DNA from: Maribacter sp. | GTDB taxonomy: Bacteria; Bacteroidota; Bacteroidia; Flavobacteriales; Flavobacteriaceae | Direction: 5' to 3' | DNA length: 39,514 bases | NCBI GenBank assembly: GCA_020629415.1 | Contig: JAHDDL010000034.1 | Coordinates: 1-39,514 of the forward strand | In this document: positions 1 to 8,643 of the stretch, in pieces | Numbering within the stretch: the stretch's first letter is position 1 | Layout of the letters: the number at the start of each line of letters is the position of its first letter | Translations under genes and position numbers: made by a program | The notes under the pieces: model-generated | Told to the model about the DNA's origin: nothing | Databases searched by the model: none | Seen by the model: the letters and a program-made list of their open reading frames with translations, nothing else

Positions 1-2
1 TG

Positions 3-821
3 GCTGATAAATTTGGCACTACCGGTGTGCTGATAAAAATGTTGGACTCAAAAGAGCGATTAACTATACAGGTACACCCTGATAAAGACTATGGTAAAAC
101 CATGTTAGATTCCGCTTTTGGAAAAACAGAATCTTGGTATGTATTGAACAAACGTGAAATTAATGGCGAAAAGAGTGTCATTTACATGGGGTTTAAAGAA
201 GGAGTGACCCGAGAAAAATGGGAAATCTTATTTAAAAATCAAGATATAGAAGGTATGCTAGACTGCCTTCATAAAATAGAGGTGAACCCTGGTGATGCTT
301 ATATGATTTATGGCGGAGTGCCACATGCCATTGGTAGTGGGTGTTTTTTAATGGAAGTACAAGAACCTACGGATTATACTATGCGTGTAGAAAAAGTGAC
401 TCCTGCCGGATTAACAATTTCCGATGAGTTAATACACCAAGGTGTTGGTGAGCAAAATATGCTAGATTGTTTTCATTATAATGGTTGTTCCTATGAAGAG
501 GCATTGAAAAGATGGAAAGTTTCTCCAAAGACCATTGACTCATCTGATAAACATAAACTGAATACAATTTTTAATGAAAGCCATACAGATTGCTTTGGTT
601 TAAGTGAATTGGATTTAACTGTAAATGGTGAACATACCTTAAAAGCTAATGGTAGTTTTTTTGTTGCTGTTATTTATTACGGTGAGGGTACGATCATTAG
701 TGGAGGTAAGGAGTATAGTTTTGCCCAGGGAGATGAAATATTTTTTTCGGCAGCAATAGACGAAGTGAAATTTTCATCTACCATAGCATCTAAAATTTTG
801 CTATGTTACCCTCCTAGTTAA
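3..821 (+). CDS. manA: Class I mannose-6-phosphate isomerase, 5' end cut off by window
   Basis: Interconverts mannose-6-phosphate and fructose-6-phosphate in the cytoplasm using a metal ion. The reading frame is open from base 3, so the N-terminus lies outside the window; a GTG at 27 is only an internal codon. About 272 residues are visible. Near the start is QVHPDK, the family metal-site motif, followed by PGDAYMIYGGVPHAIG and then MEVQEPTDYTMRVE, which carry the expected His and Glu ligands and the class I cupin signature. The C-terminal part is a second, weaker cupin-like region (GEGTIISGGKEYSFAQGDE). The gene converges on the Nramp-like gene, with a shared hairpin between them. It may belong to a different operon, and a role in alginate use is not shown. 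Family call is firm; substrate is by family. Confidence 0.88.
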   Translation, partial: ADKFGTTGVLIKMLDSKERLTIQVHPDKDYGKTMLDSAFGKTESWYVLNKREINGEKSVIYMGFKEGVTREKWEILFKNQDIEGMLDCLHKIEVNPGDAYMIYGGVPHAIGSGCFLMEVQEPTDYTMRVEKVTPAGLTISDELIHQGVGEQNMLDCFHYNGCSYEEALKRWKVSPKTIDSSDKHKLNTIFNESHTDCFGLSELDLTVNGEHTLKANGSFFVAVIYYGEGTIISGGKEYSFAQGDEIFFSAAIDEVKFSSTIASKILLCYPPS

Positions 822-848
822 GAAAGTGTTTATCAATTAAGAAGATGT

Positions 849-891
849 AAAAAGGGTTTGCAATAATGAAGTTATTTGTTAGCCCTTTTTT
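849..891. terminator. Bidirectional terminator between convergent genes
   Basis: An 8-bp stem AAAAAGGG (849-856) pairs with CCCTTTTT (883-890), with T-rich and A-rich flanks in both directions. It sits between the isomerase stop at 821 and the transporter stop at 924. An alternative pairing TTGCAATAA / TTATTGCAA (about 858-898) overlaps it. The 26-nt loop is long, so strength is uncertain. Confidence 0.5.
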
Positions 892-923
892 ATTGCAATC
901 AAAATTACTCCTATAGATATATT

Positions 924-2174
924 CTAAATAAAATCAATAAACCCGTTTAGGGCTACATAGAGCATATAGCAATTGAAAATGAAGGTAGCACCTAGGGCAA
1001 GATTCATCCACAAGCTAATTTTATGTTCTTGCATAACCGTTTCTTTATTTAAAAGAATAAGCAAAAACAATGTAATTAATGGCATCACAAACGGACTCAA
1101 AGCTTGTGAGGCTATTAATATCCAAACTGGTTTACCGCCTAGAATAGGAACAATTAGACCGGATAACGCCACTAAAACAACTATAAGTTTATACAGCGGT
1201 TTTTTCATGTTACGCTCCGTATTGGTATAATCTGCCACTAGCCATGGGAAAAGAAGTAGGTTAGGGAATATGGAAGATAAACCTGCCCCAATAATACCCA
1301 GTGTAAAGAGGGTTAAGGCAAAATCTCCGGCCCAAGGTCCTAAGGCATGCATCATGTCCGTTGCATCATCTACCGGTGCGCCTTTAAAATATAATGTTCC
1401 GGTAGCACTGATCATAATGGCAAGACTAATAAAGAATGTCATGATCATAGATGACATGGCATCTTTATTTTCGGTCTTTAAGTCCTTTAAACCCCAATTT
1501 TGTTCTTGAACCAAAATACTTCTAGAGGCTAAACATACACCTGCCATTGTGGTACCTACAATACCGGCTATAACTAATCCATTATTATCCCCTTTAGGTA
1601 GCTCCGGAAAAAATTCGGTGATATAGGTACCTGCTTCATTAACGACCATAAAACTGGTTATCATAAAGGCCAGCGCCATGAAACCGACCATTATACTCAT
1701 TGCTTTTATAAAATTTTCGTGTTTTCCCGTCCAAAAAAGAGCAATAAGCAATGCAATAAAGAAAATGGATACCACAGGACCGTTAAGGAAAGAGATTTCT
1801 GTTTTTACCGAAATCCATTCCATGGTAACTTCCGCTACCACACCCATTACACCTATACATGAAGAAACTATAGAGACGAGTAGGGCAGTAATTATAAATA
1901 TGGTTAATGGTTTGCCAAAAGTTCTTTTAAAATTGAACATTAAGGTGTCTCCAGAAACTATGGTCAATTTACTTATGGCTACAAGAAGAAAATAGGTGAA
2001 AAAGCATGATAGTAATAGTGCCCATGACAGGCTAAGGCCATATTTGGCACCGGAAACCACCATAGAGGTTACGCTTCCTGTTCCTACTACATAGCCAATA
2101 ATAAAAAAAGCTGGACCAAAATTTTTAAGGCTTTGTTTTATTTTTCCTAAAAAGGGTAAATTTTTTGTAGCCAT
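924..2174 (-). CDS. Nramp-related membrane transporter lacking the canonical metal motifs
   Basis: A 416-residue integral membrane protein with about 11 hydrophobic segments and the layout of the Nramp/SLC11 (APC fold) family. TM1 begins FGPAFFIIGY and continues to SGAKYG, matching the MntH arrangement. However, the TM1 metal motif DPGN is GTGS here (residues 31-34), and the TM6 Met-Pro-His is replaced by Ala-Gly-Val (about 211-213). All the classical Mn/Fe-coordinating side chains are therefore absent. The gene follows kdgF on the same strand after 187 bp and could be co-transcribed or have its own promoter. Its place at the end of an alginate operon suggests transport of something other than Mn2+, perhaps a sugar acid, but that is inference. 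Annotation pipelines would probably call it a divalent metal transporter. Confidence 0.8.
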   Translation of the reverse strand: MATKNLPFLGKIKQSLKNFGPAFFIIGYVVGTGSVTSMVVSGAKYGLSLSWALLLSCFFTYFLLVAISKLTIVSGDTLMFNFKRTFGKPLTIFIITALLVSIVSSCIGVMGVVAEVTMEWISVKTEISFLNGPVVSIFFIALLIALFWTGKHENFIKAMSIMVGFMALAFMITSFMVVNEAGTYITEFFPELPKGDNNGLVIAGIVGTTMAGVCLASRSILVQEQNWGLKDLKTENKDAMSSMIMTFFISLAIMISATGTLYFKGAPVDDATDMMHALGPWAGDFALTLFTLGIIGAGLSSIFPNLLLFPWLVADYTNTERNMKKPLYKLIVVLVALSGLIVPILGGKPVWILIASQALSPFVMPLITLFLLILLNKETVMQEHKISLWMNLALGATFIFNCYMLYVALNGFIDFI

Positions 2175-2361
2175 TATCTTTTGGTTCAGCTTTGAAATTG
2201 ATATTCGTTACTGAAATGAAAACGAATTAAAATGGTATACTACATTCGTTAAAATTTTAGTGTTGATTCTTTATGGCAATAGTCATAAAAGAGGGGATTT
2301 TTTGAAAAACACCAATTAGTTTTGCTGAATGTAGCATTATTTTAAATATATATAATCTTAA

Positions 2362-2736
2362 TTATTTCTTGTCACCAAAGTAAGATGGACCTTCACCAGT
2401 CAAGAAATCTTCTCTTACTGGGCTGAAAGTGTCAATAAGTTCACCTTCTTCAAGGCAGACTGCACTATGTAGTAAATTTGGTTCTATATAAACACCGTCT
2501 CCCGCTTCTACAATTTGCTTTTCGCCGTCAATTTCAAATTCAAATTTTCCTGACACGCAATAAGTTGCCTGTGTATGAAAATGTTGATGTGGAGCACCTA
2601 GTGCACCTTTTTCGAACTTGACCCTTACCATCATGATTTGGTTGTCATAACCTAAGAATTTTCTTGATACTCCGCCACCAAGTACTTCCCATTCCATATC
2701 TTTTGTGATCACGTACTTTTCGCTAAATCTCTTCAT
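2362..2736 (-). CDS. kdgF: KdgF cupin: unsaturated uronate to linear keto-sugar (DEH)
   Basis: KdgF catalyses ring opening of the 4,5-unsaturated monouronates released by alginate or pectin lyases, giving 4-deoxy-L-erythro-5-hexoseulose uronate (DEH). The protein is 124 residues, a single cupin. Visible metal ligands are HQHFHTQ (His50, His52, His54, Gln56) and His90. The KdgF-specific C-terminal signature DTFSPVREDFL (Asp102, Arg108) is present. I chose the ATG at 2736 (MKRFSEKY): a frame extension to 2787 would run into the end of the PL17 gene and adds a non-family sequence. No signal peptide, so cytoplasmic. It lies 19 bp downstream of the PL17 gene, in the order lyase then KdgF expected for alginate operons. 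Confidence 0.92.
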   Translation of the reverse strand: MKRFSEKYVITKDMEWEVLGGGVSRKFLGYDNQIMMVRVKFEKGALGAPHQHFHTQATYCVSGKFEFEIDGEKQIVEAGDGVYIEPNLLHSAVCLEEGELIDTFSPVREDFLTGEGPSYFGDKK

Positions 2737-2755
2737 AATTATTAATTTTCTGTTT

Positions 2756-4984
2756 TTATTTAAAATAATATGAGCCAGACCACTCATAGTTCTTATCCTT
2801 GATTTTTAATGTATGTCTAGCTTCTGTTGAAGCATTGTTGTTTGCAATGATGAAAACCTTTGTAATATCTTTTACGGTGGTTATCATTACGGCCGTGTAA
2901 TCTTCATTATCTAAAATTACCTGAAGTTCTTTAATATTACTATAGGAATTTACAGCAGATTCCGTCACGGGGCTATAACCACCATGTGTTTCTGTAGTTG
3001 ATATAAATAAGGTGTTTTGGGTATTTTTTCTACGTATAATGAAACCTGCTTCTCTTCTTAAATTAAAATTAGGATCGTTTGCACCTATCCTAACGAACTT
3101 TAGTTCGTCATTTTCTAAGCTTGCCGATGTCAATGTATAGAATTTACCTTTGTCTAACCAGCTTAATTTTGTGTTCTCGTCTGTTGAAATTCCAAAACCT
3201 TCGGACCATAGGTGTTGGTATCCATTAGATGTACCTAAAGGTTCAAGAGTGTTGGGTACTTCGTATTCAAAATTAGTTTTAATGACTTGTCCTATAAAGT
3301 AGAAAGGCAAATCATACTGGTTTATACTATCTGAATCTATTTTTAAAATATCCAGCAGAAATGGATTTTCAAAACTGTCATCCTTTATTAATGCCATGGT
3401 TCTGTGCATTGCCGTTCCAGGGTAAGCATTGGTTTCTTTGGCGCTTACTATTTGTACCGCAACATTAGAATCGTCATAAAGATAGAGTTGGGGGTGGTAT
3501 TTACTTCCAATATCATATTTCCCTTGATAATGAGATCTCTCGTTTTGTACCAACGTATTATGGGCAATGGTCTGCTTTGCCCAAGTTTTGTTTTCCTTTA
3601 AATAATTTCCGCCGCCTTTTTGTTCAATATTTACAAAACGGGCCAATCCGTAATCCTGTAATACCTCATTTCCGGTATTGTAGAAGGAATAGGATAATTT
3701 GTCATAATGACCATGACTGGATCCCTGCGAGGCATATTTAAATACAAGTTCCGTATTTTTGCTGCGTAAAATACCTACACCGCCTTGTTTACCTTCCGGA
3801 CCATCTGATAAATTGATCGATTTTTTATCGAATGGTATAGCCTTTCCATTTTTAACGCCTAGGGCTACCGCCAAACCGGAATCATCTAACAAAACTTTAT
3901 TTTGTTTGGCTGCTATACTTAGTAGTCCCGGGTCTTGTGATCCGTAATAATAAGAAATATCAACAGCTGACACCAATGCGTCTGTGTAATAGGACATTCC
4001 TTTTTGGCCATCGTTAAGGGGAAAGAAATCACCATCTGCATCAGATAAATTTAACAATGCATTTATAGATTTTAATAAAACGCCATCCTTATATCCAAAA
4101 ATATTAAGCTCGGGTTTTACATTGTGCAGACCTTCAGAAAATATTAAGAACGGATACATGGCGTAACGTTGATAATATGGACCCTCATTATAATATCCGT
4201 CCGGAGAAAAAGGATCTTCTATATTAGCTAGAAATCCAGCTTTTCCCTCTTTATTTATAAATCCTCCGTCATCATCTTTTGCAGATTTATCCATATCCAA
4301 TCCCGGAATTCCATAAAGCGCTCGGTCAATTAATTCCTTATCGTTCATTACAAGCCCGATCATACCAACAGCTGCATTTCCCCAGGTACTATGATTGTGT
4401 ACTCTTTGATAAAACTGCGGACTATCTACTGAAATATGGTCTGCAAAAGGTCTAAAGAGGTTATTTTCCAGTTTTTTTCTTTCTGCCTTGCTCAGGTAGT
4501 CATAAATACAATCATACGCTTGGCTAACATAAACTAACCAGTTAGAATCATTTAGACATTGCCAAAACAATTTGCCACGTGCATATGATCTTGTTTTGGG
4601 ATGTAAGGGTAATGATTTATACATTTCCTCATATTGCAAGAGCATGTCTTTTACGTATTTGGCATATTTCTCATCTTCTAAAATTTGATAGAGAACGCCG
4701 GCTTGTTGCATGGCAAACATATTTTGCTTGTGCCTAACATGGGTGTAACCACCAGAATAATCTTTGGGTATAGGTGTATCTATGCCTAAAGCAATTTCCG
4801 CATCTATTTCTTCTTTTACTTTTTTAAGAGATGCATCGAACAAGGGAACGTTTCCCAGTTCTGCTCTAATTTTAGAAACACCGTCCTTAGTAAGTATAAG
4901 ACTGGGGTGCTCTTGTGCAACTGTACTAAATGTTATTAAAACAGTACAGATAAAAGCTTTTAAAGTATTTAAGTATTTGGTCAT
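2756..4984 (-). CDS. PL17 oligoalginate lyase (exolytic), secreted
   Basis: Exolytic lyase that cuts unsaturated monouronate from alginate oligomers, feeding KdgF. It has 742 residues. A type I signal peptide ends near residue 23 (TVAQ). The N-terminal alpha/alpha toroid (about 30-330) holds the Asn197-His198 pair in RVHNHSTWGN and the DGYYNEGPYY motif with the expected catalytic Tyr near 264-265. The C-terminal heparinase II/III-like beta domain starts near 400 and contains SSHGHYDKLSY (His424/His426), matching the conserved metal/catalytic His region of PL17. The length is typical of the family. The start lies 5 bp after the PL6 stop, so the two are clearly co-transcribed. The type I signal suggests a periplasmic location. 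Family confidence is high; M or G preference cannot be read. Confidence 0.93.
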   Translation of the reverse strand: MTKYLNTLKAFICTVLITFSTVAQEHPSLILTKDGVSKIRAELGNVPLFDASLKKVKEEIDAEIALGIDTPIPKDYSGGYTHVRHKQNMFAMQQAGVLYQILEDEKYAKYVKDMLLQYEEMYKSLPLHPKTRSYARGKLFWQCLNDSNWLVYVSQAYDCIYDYLSKAERKKLENNLFRPFADHISVDSPQFYQRVHNHSTWGNAAVGMIGLVMNDKELIDRALYGIPGLDMDKSAKDDDGGFINKEGKAGFLANIEDPFSPDGYYNEGPYYQRYAMYPFLIFSEGLHNVKPELNIFGYKDGVLLKSINALLNLSDADGDFFPLNDGQKGMSYYTDALVSAVDISYYYGSQDPGLLSIAAKQNKVLLDDSGLAVALGVKNGKAIPFDKKSINLSDGPEGKQGGVGILRSKNTELVFKYASQGSSHGHYDKLSYSFYNTGNEVLQDYGLARFVNIEQKGGGNYLKENKTWAKQTIAHNTLVQNERSHYQGKYDIGSKYHPQLYLYDDSNVAVQIVSAKETNAYPGTAMHRTMALIKDDSFENPFLLDILKIDSDSINQYDLPFYFIGQVIKTNFEYEVPNTLEPLGTSNGYQHLWSEGFGISTDENTKLSWLDKGKFYTLTSASLENDELKFVRIGANDPNFNLRREAGFIIRRKNTQNTLFISTTETHGGYSPVTESAVNSYSNIKELQVILDNEDYTAVMITTVKDITKVFIIANNNASTEARHTLKIKDKNYEWSGSYYFK

Positions 4985-4989
4985 GTATA

Positions 4990-7326
4990 TTATCTGTTTT
5001 TAAGTAGCCCTAGATCTTTGCCGTCAGTACCTTTTCCTTTAAGCGGAGAATCTGTACTCAATGAATAATCGTCTTCTTTGGAAAATTCAGGTTCAAGCTC
5101 CCATTGGTTTTCAACAAGGTATTTTTGGTCACCGGTAACCATTAATTTTTCAGAATTACTAATGGCATTGTTCAAAATTTTTACAATAGGCTCACCAACG
5201 ACCAAGTGCATGTTAATGGCCTTGCTATCTTTGAAAATATTGTTTTTAATTTCAGTCTCTTGAACGCCATATAAAGAAACAGTTGCATCATATTTATTTT
5301 TAGATCCGTAACCAACATGATCAAATACATTGTGCTCCATCTCTAAAAACGGACCAAAAGTACTTTCGTCCTTACCGCCCCTATATAATCTTAACGCGGC
5401 ACCTTGTAAATCATTAATACTATTATTTTTCATAATAAAGTACTCTACATTATAAGCGCCAATATCATCGGTTTCTTTATCTAATGCCGCTATACTACCG
5501 GAAATGTTTTTGAATTTTGAATTTTGGATACTAATAGTATCTGCAAAGGTACCTTTGGAAACACGAAGTACATCAAAAGAATGGTTGACGACCATATCCT
5601 TGAATTCACAGTTGTCTATGAACAACTTATAATTTTCGATCATAGATTTTTTACTGGTACTAATAACCGAGTTACCGGCATAGTCAGGAGATTTGGTGCC
5701 ATCAAATGCGATGTTTTCAAGAGAAAGACTACCGCCATTTTCAATCTCAAAAGCCATCATTCTTTCAAACAAGATGGTAGCCTTATCCTTTCCAAGTGTT
5801 TTAAAGGTAAGCGGGTGGTTAATTTTAACGGCTTTGGTCAACAAGTAGGTGCCGCCATTCTCTAGAACAATGATATCACCGGCTTTTGTTTCTTTTACTT
5901 TATCATATAAAGTGTTGATGCCGGCGGCTACATTTATCATTTTACCAGAGTTTAGTGCAACAGTATTATCCGCTTTTGAATACCATGATACTCCGGTATT
6001 TTCCTTTGTTGCAATTTTTGGACTAATGGATACTTTATATTTTATTTTATTTGAAGTAGGAATAGGAAATCCATTTTTGTCATTTACCAATGTAATTTTG
6101 GCATTCTTAAATCCTTCTTCGATCGTAGTTTCAGAATTTTCTCCAAGAATGTTATTCTTAAAAGTAATGCCGCTAATGTCATCGTCAATCGTAAAAACAT
6201 CTTTTTTGGTGTCATTATAAATGATATTTCCAGAAAACTCGGAAGTACGTGGTGCCTGACTTCTTTCTGCATCGCTACCGGCTCCAAAAAGTATATTGTC
6301 ACAGTTAACAAAAGTGTTGTTGTTTACTTTAGAATCTATAACCGGTACATATCTGTTAGGGGGTGAGTTAGGTACACCGTTCATCATAACAAAAGCACCT
6401 CTAAAGCGATATCCTGTAAGCCCAATATGGTAGTTGTTGATGACAGTCTGTGTTTCATTGATTACACGAATGCCACCAGTACTTGGTTTGTTATTGCCAA
6501 TAAATACGTTGCCGTCAACCAAGGTCTCATTTCCATGGCGCATGGTCAATGTACCTGTACATTCAAAAAAGGTATTGTATTTGAAAGTGTTGTTGCAAGA
6601 TTTGTTTGAGATAATTTCATGTTCGCCGTTGGTTCTGTCAAAATAATTGGATTCAACTAAAGTGTTCGATTTTTCTAAAGCGTGGTGGCTCGTGCCAATT
6701 CTTAAGGTTTCTCCGCCATTGTTTCCATAGGTAGGGCGAGGTCCAAAATAATTATGATCTATTTGATGGTTGTTGGCCCTACTGTCTTCAGTATCCAAAC
6801 CAACGATCATGGTTACTCCTAGGTTCTTTTTCCCTGCAATATGATTGTGGTCAATTCTATTATTCTTTCCGTAGATGGTAATCCAATAATCTTGTACTTG
6901 TCTTTCGGGATTGTTAAAATTGTCTATTACACATTCGGTAAGGCGAGAATTATTTGCCATTTGTTCCCTGCTTTTTCTAAAAGAGATAACAGCGTTAGTA
7001 GGGGTATGGCCGTTTTTAAAAACAAGCCCTTTAACCACTAAATGATCACCCGCAATTCGAAGGTTTGAAGCTCCGGAAAGAATCACTTTTCCTTTTTCTT
7101 CCGCTATGAGTGTTATAGGGTTTTCTTTAGTACCGTTAGCTTCAAACAAAAGTTCGGAATCCATCCAAACACCATTGGCAAGAACGATGCTGTCACCAGG
7201 TTGTACTTTTTTAAGAATAGCTGTAAACTCTGCTACGTTCTTTACGGTATAAACTTGTTTTGGTGTGGTAAAGGAATATGCCAAGCATATAAGAACAAAT
7301 AAAAATAGAAGGCGAGATCGTTTCAT
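4990..7326 (-). CDS. PL6 alginate lyase (AlyGC-like, two parallel beta-helix domains), secreted
   Basis: Parallel beta-helix lyase of the chondroitinase-B/alginate lyase family PL6. It has 778 residues: a signal peptide (about 1-20), an N-terminal PL6 helix (about 25-400), and a second beta-helix domain to the end, the architecture of AlyGC. The active-site signature is NGEHEIISNKS, with metal-binding Glu235/Glu237 and catalytic Lys242, followed by TMRHGN with Arg263. It heads the operon PL6-PL17-kdgF, with paired palindromic operators and a promoter just upstream. It is a paralogue of the 8644-10962 product, with the catalytic residues at identical positions, but has no lipobox and so is probably periplasmic or secreted rather than anchored. 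Known PL6 enzymes prefer MG or G blocks; specificity here is not determinable. Confidence 0.92.
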   Translation of the reverse strand: MKRSRLLFLFVLICLAYSFTTPKQVYTVKNVAEFTAILKKVQPGDSIVLANGVWMDSELLFEANGTKENPITLIAEEKGKVILSGASNLRIAGDHLVVKGLVFKNGHTPTNAVISFRKSREQMANNSRLTECVIDNFNNPERQVQDYWITIYGKNNRIDHNHIAGKKNLGVTMIVGLDTEDSRANNHQIDHNYFGPRPTYGNNGGETLRIGTSHHALEKSNTLVESNYFDRTNGEHEIISNKSCNNTFKYNTFFECTGTLTMRHGNETLVDGNVFIGNNKPSTGGIRVINETQTVINNYHIGLTGYRFRGAFVMMNGVPNSPPNRYVPVIDSKVNNNTFVNCDNILFGAGSDAERSQAPRTSEFSGNIIYNDTKKDVFTIDDDISGITFKNNILGENSETTIEEGFKNAKITLVNDKNGFPIPTSNKIKYKVSISPKIATKENTGVSWYSKADNTVALNSGKMINVAAGINTLYDKVKETKAGDIIVLENGGTYLLTKAVKINHPLTFKTLGKDKATILFERMMAFEIENGGSLSLENIAFDGTKSPDYAGNSVISTSKKSMIENYKLFIDNCEFKDMVVNHSFDVLRVSKGTFADTISIQNSKFKNISGSIAALDKETDDIGAYNVEYFIMKNNSINDLQGAALRLYRGGKDESTFGPFLEMEHNVFDHVGYGSKNKYDATVSLYGVQETEIKNNIFKDSKAINMHLVVGEPIVKILNNAISNSEKLMVTGDQKYLVENQWELEPEFSKEDDYSLSTDSPLKGKGTDGKDLGLLKNR

Positions 7327-7335
7327 AAATCAAAA

Positions 7336-7360
7336 TTGGTTTACCAAATTGGTTTACCAA
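7336..7360. promoter_or_regulatory. Tandem palindromic operators upstream of the PL6-PL17-kdgF operon
   Basis: Two identical copies of TTGGTTTACCAA occur at 7336-7347 and 7349-7360, centre-to-centre 13 bp. They lie immediately downstream of the -7 box of the minus-strand promoter and 10 bp before the PL6 start codon, an ideal repressor position. The TTGGTnnACCAA form resembles operators of FadR-subfamily GntR regulators of hexuronate genes (UxuR/ExuR type). The regulator gene itself is not in the window. Confidence 0.75.
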
Positions 7361-7387
7361 AAATAAGGATATTTGTAAGACTGGCAA
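7358..7387 (-). promoter_or_regulatory. Flavobacterial promoter for the PL6-PL17-kdgF operon
   Basis: On the minus strand TTG (7387-7385), a 19-bp spacer and TATTTTTG (7365-7358) match the Bacteroidota -33 TTG / -7 TAnnTTTG pattern. The same elements with the same spacing occur at 11059-11088. The -7 box overlaps the edge of the distal palindrome. Confidence 0.65.
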
Positions 7388-7485
7388 GTATTTAACATAA
7401 AAAGGGTGGTTTAAATTACGAATCAATAATGATTTACTTCAAAATTCATCAATTCAATAATTTGTAAACAACCAATTTTATAGAG

Positions 7486-7542
7486 AATAGAAGTCTGTTT
7501 ATGAGTAAAAATATATTTCCTCTTGTTGAACGGACTTCTATT
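7486..7542. other. Long inverted repeat downstream of the PL7 gene
   Basis: A perfect 10-bp inverted repeat, AATAGAAGTC (7486-7495) and GACTTCTATT (7533-7542), encloses a 37-nt AT-rich loop 26 bp past the PL7 stop. It may end or stabilise the PL6-PL7 transcript. There is no clear U-run after it in the minus direction, so it is not a textbook terminator. Confidence 0.4.
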
Positions 7543-7567
7543 GTTGGTTAAATATAATTAGTGGATA

Positions 7568-8620
7568 TTATTCTTCATTTGGCGGAGTGCCAGCGCCTAC
7601 AGTAGCTTCCCTGAACCAAACTTCTGCATAATCACCATTTGCATATTGCTTTTTAATATCGCCATCATACGTGTCCGCACCCGTGCTCCAAACAATATTA
7701 TCTTCAGGAGATTTACCATTGGTTTGGTTGTATGCGCCTTGCTTAAAATACTGAATTTCGCCCGCATAGGCATTTTCACGTTCCAGACCGTCACGACCTA
7801 TAGAGGCGTACAATGTTTTAATCTGTTCCGGTAAGGTCTTGGTAAATTCCGATTTCAATAGATTTTTAGTGAATTTGATGGTTTCATGACCTTTACTTTT
7901 AAAGGTTAAATACATAATACCTTTGTAAACATTGATCTCATAGCTAAACTCTTCTCCTAGTTCAATTCCATTTTCAGGCTCATTTGGGGCTGTGGTTGGG
8001 TCTGATCCTACTACAGACATGTCATGTCCCCATACAGCTGAAGAGTAATCCCATCTTTTTGAATTATCTCCTTCAGTGTTAATTTCGTAATTCCAAAATA
8101 CGGAACCCTTTGTATGGTCCGGAAATTTCTTGTAGAATATTTTTATAGGTTCATTTTCATGGCCCTCATCACTATGAATTTGTCCTACGACCACGGCAAA
8201 AGAAGCAGCTACCCTGGCATCTCCAGAAGTAGATACGTGTTGTACTTTTAAAGTTCCCGTCAATTTTCCTCCTGTCTCGGGTATCCAATGTTCCTTTTGG
8301 CCAAGCTCGGTTCTTGTATTGCTAGAGGTTCGTGAAGTAATACCACTGTTTGGTGTTTTATAGACTACCCAATCCGTTTTTCCGTCGTTTTCAACGTAAA
8401 AGAAATCATCTTTGGCATAATCTTTAAGATTGTCTTCATAGGTGCCATCACCTAAAAGAATTTTCCATTCATCCATAAACGGGATGACATCGCTTGGGTA
8501 TTTTGTGGTAACTACACTATCTTCTGTAGTTTTTTCAGTAGTATCTAAAGCTTTCTTTGAGTTGTCTTTACAGGCAAATAATGTTACTACTGCAATGATG
8601 GTAGCTATTGATTTTTTCAT
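7568..8620 (-). CDS. PL7 alginate lyase, lipoprotein
   Basis: Endolytic beta-jelly-roll alginate lyase of family PL7. It has 350 residues with a lipoprotein signal peptide (lipobox LFAC, Cys17) and a short Ser/Thr/Lys linker before the catalytic domain (about 40-300). All three PL7 signatures are visible: NTRTELGQ (Arg103, Glu105; the usual second Arg is Gly here), GQIH (Gln147, His149) and YFKQGAYNQ (291-299, with the catalytic Tyr). The Ile in QIH is often linked to activity on G or MG linkages, a weak predictor. A C-terminal extension of roughly 45 residues follows the last motif. The gene lies 23 bp downstream of the second PL6 gene in one operon. The lipid anchor suggests the outer membrane, perhaps the cell surface. 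Confidence 0.92.
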   Translation of the reverse strand: MKKSIATIIAVVTLFACKDNSKKALDTTEKTTEDSVVTTKYPSDVIPFMDEWKILLGDGTYEDNLKDYAKDDFFYVENDGKTDWVVYKTPNSGITSRTSSNTRTELGQKEHWIPETGGKLTGTLKVQHVSTSGDARVAASFAVVVGQIHSDEGHENEPIKIFYKKFPDHTKGSVFWNYEINTEGDNSKRWDYSSAVWGHDMSVVGSDPTTAPNEPENGIELGEEFSYEINVYKGIMYLTFKSKGHETIKFTKNLLKSEFTKTLPEQIKTLYASIGRDGLERENAYAGEIQYFKQGAYNQTNGKSPEDNIVWSTGADTYDGDIKKQYANGDYAEVWFREATVGAGTPPNEE

Positions 8621-8643
8621 TTATAGTAATTTTATAAGTACGA

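Noticed and set aside
3-821. Mannose-6-phosphate isomerase as part of alginate biosynthesis
   Set aside because: No alginate synthesis genes (algD, alg8, alg44) are visible; the surrounding genes degrade alginate.
2737-2787. Longer start for kdgF at 2787
   Set aside because: It overlaps the PL17 C-terminus and adds residues foreign to the family; the ATG at 2736 gives a normal KdgF.
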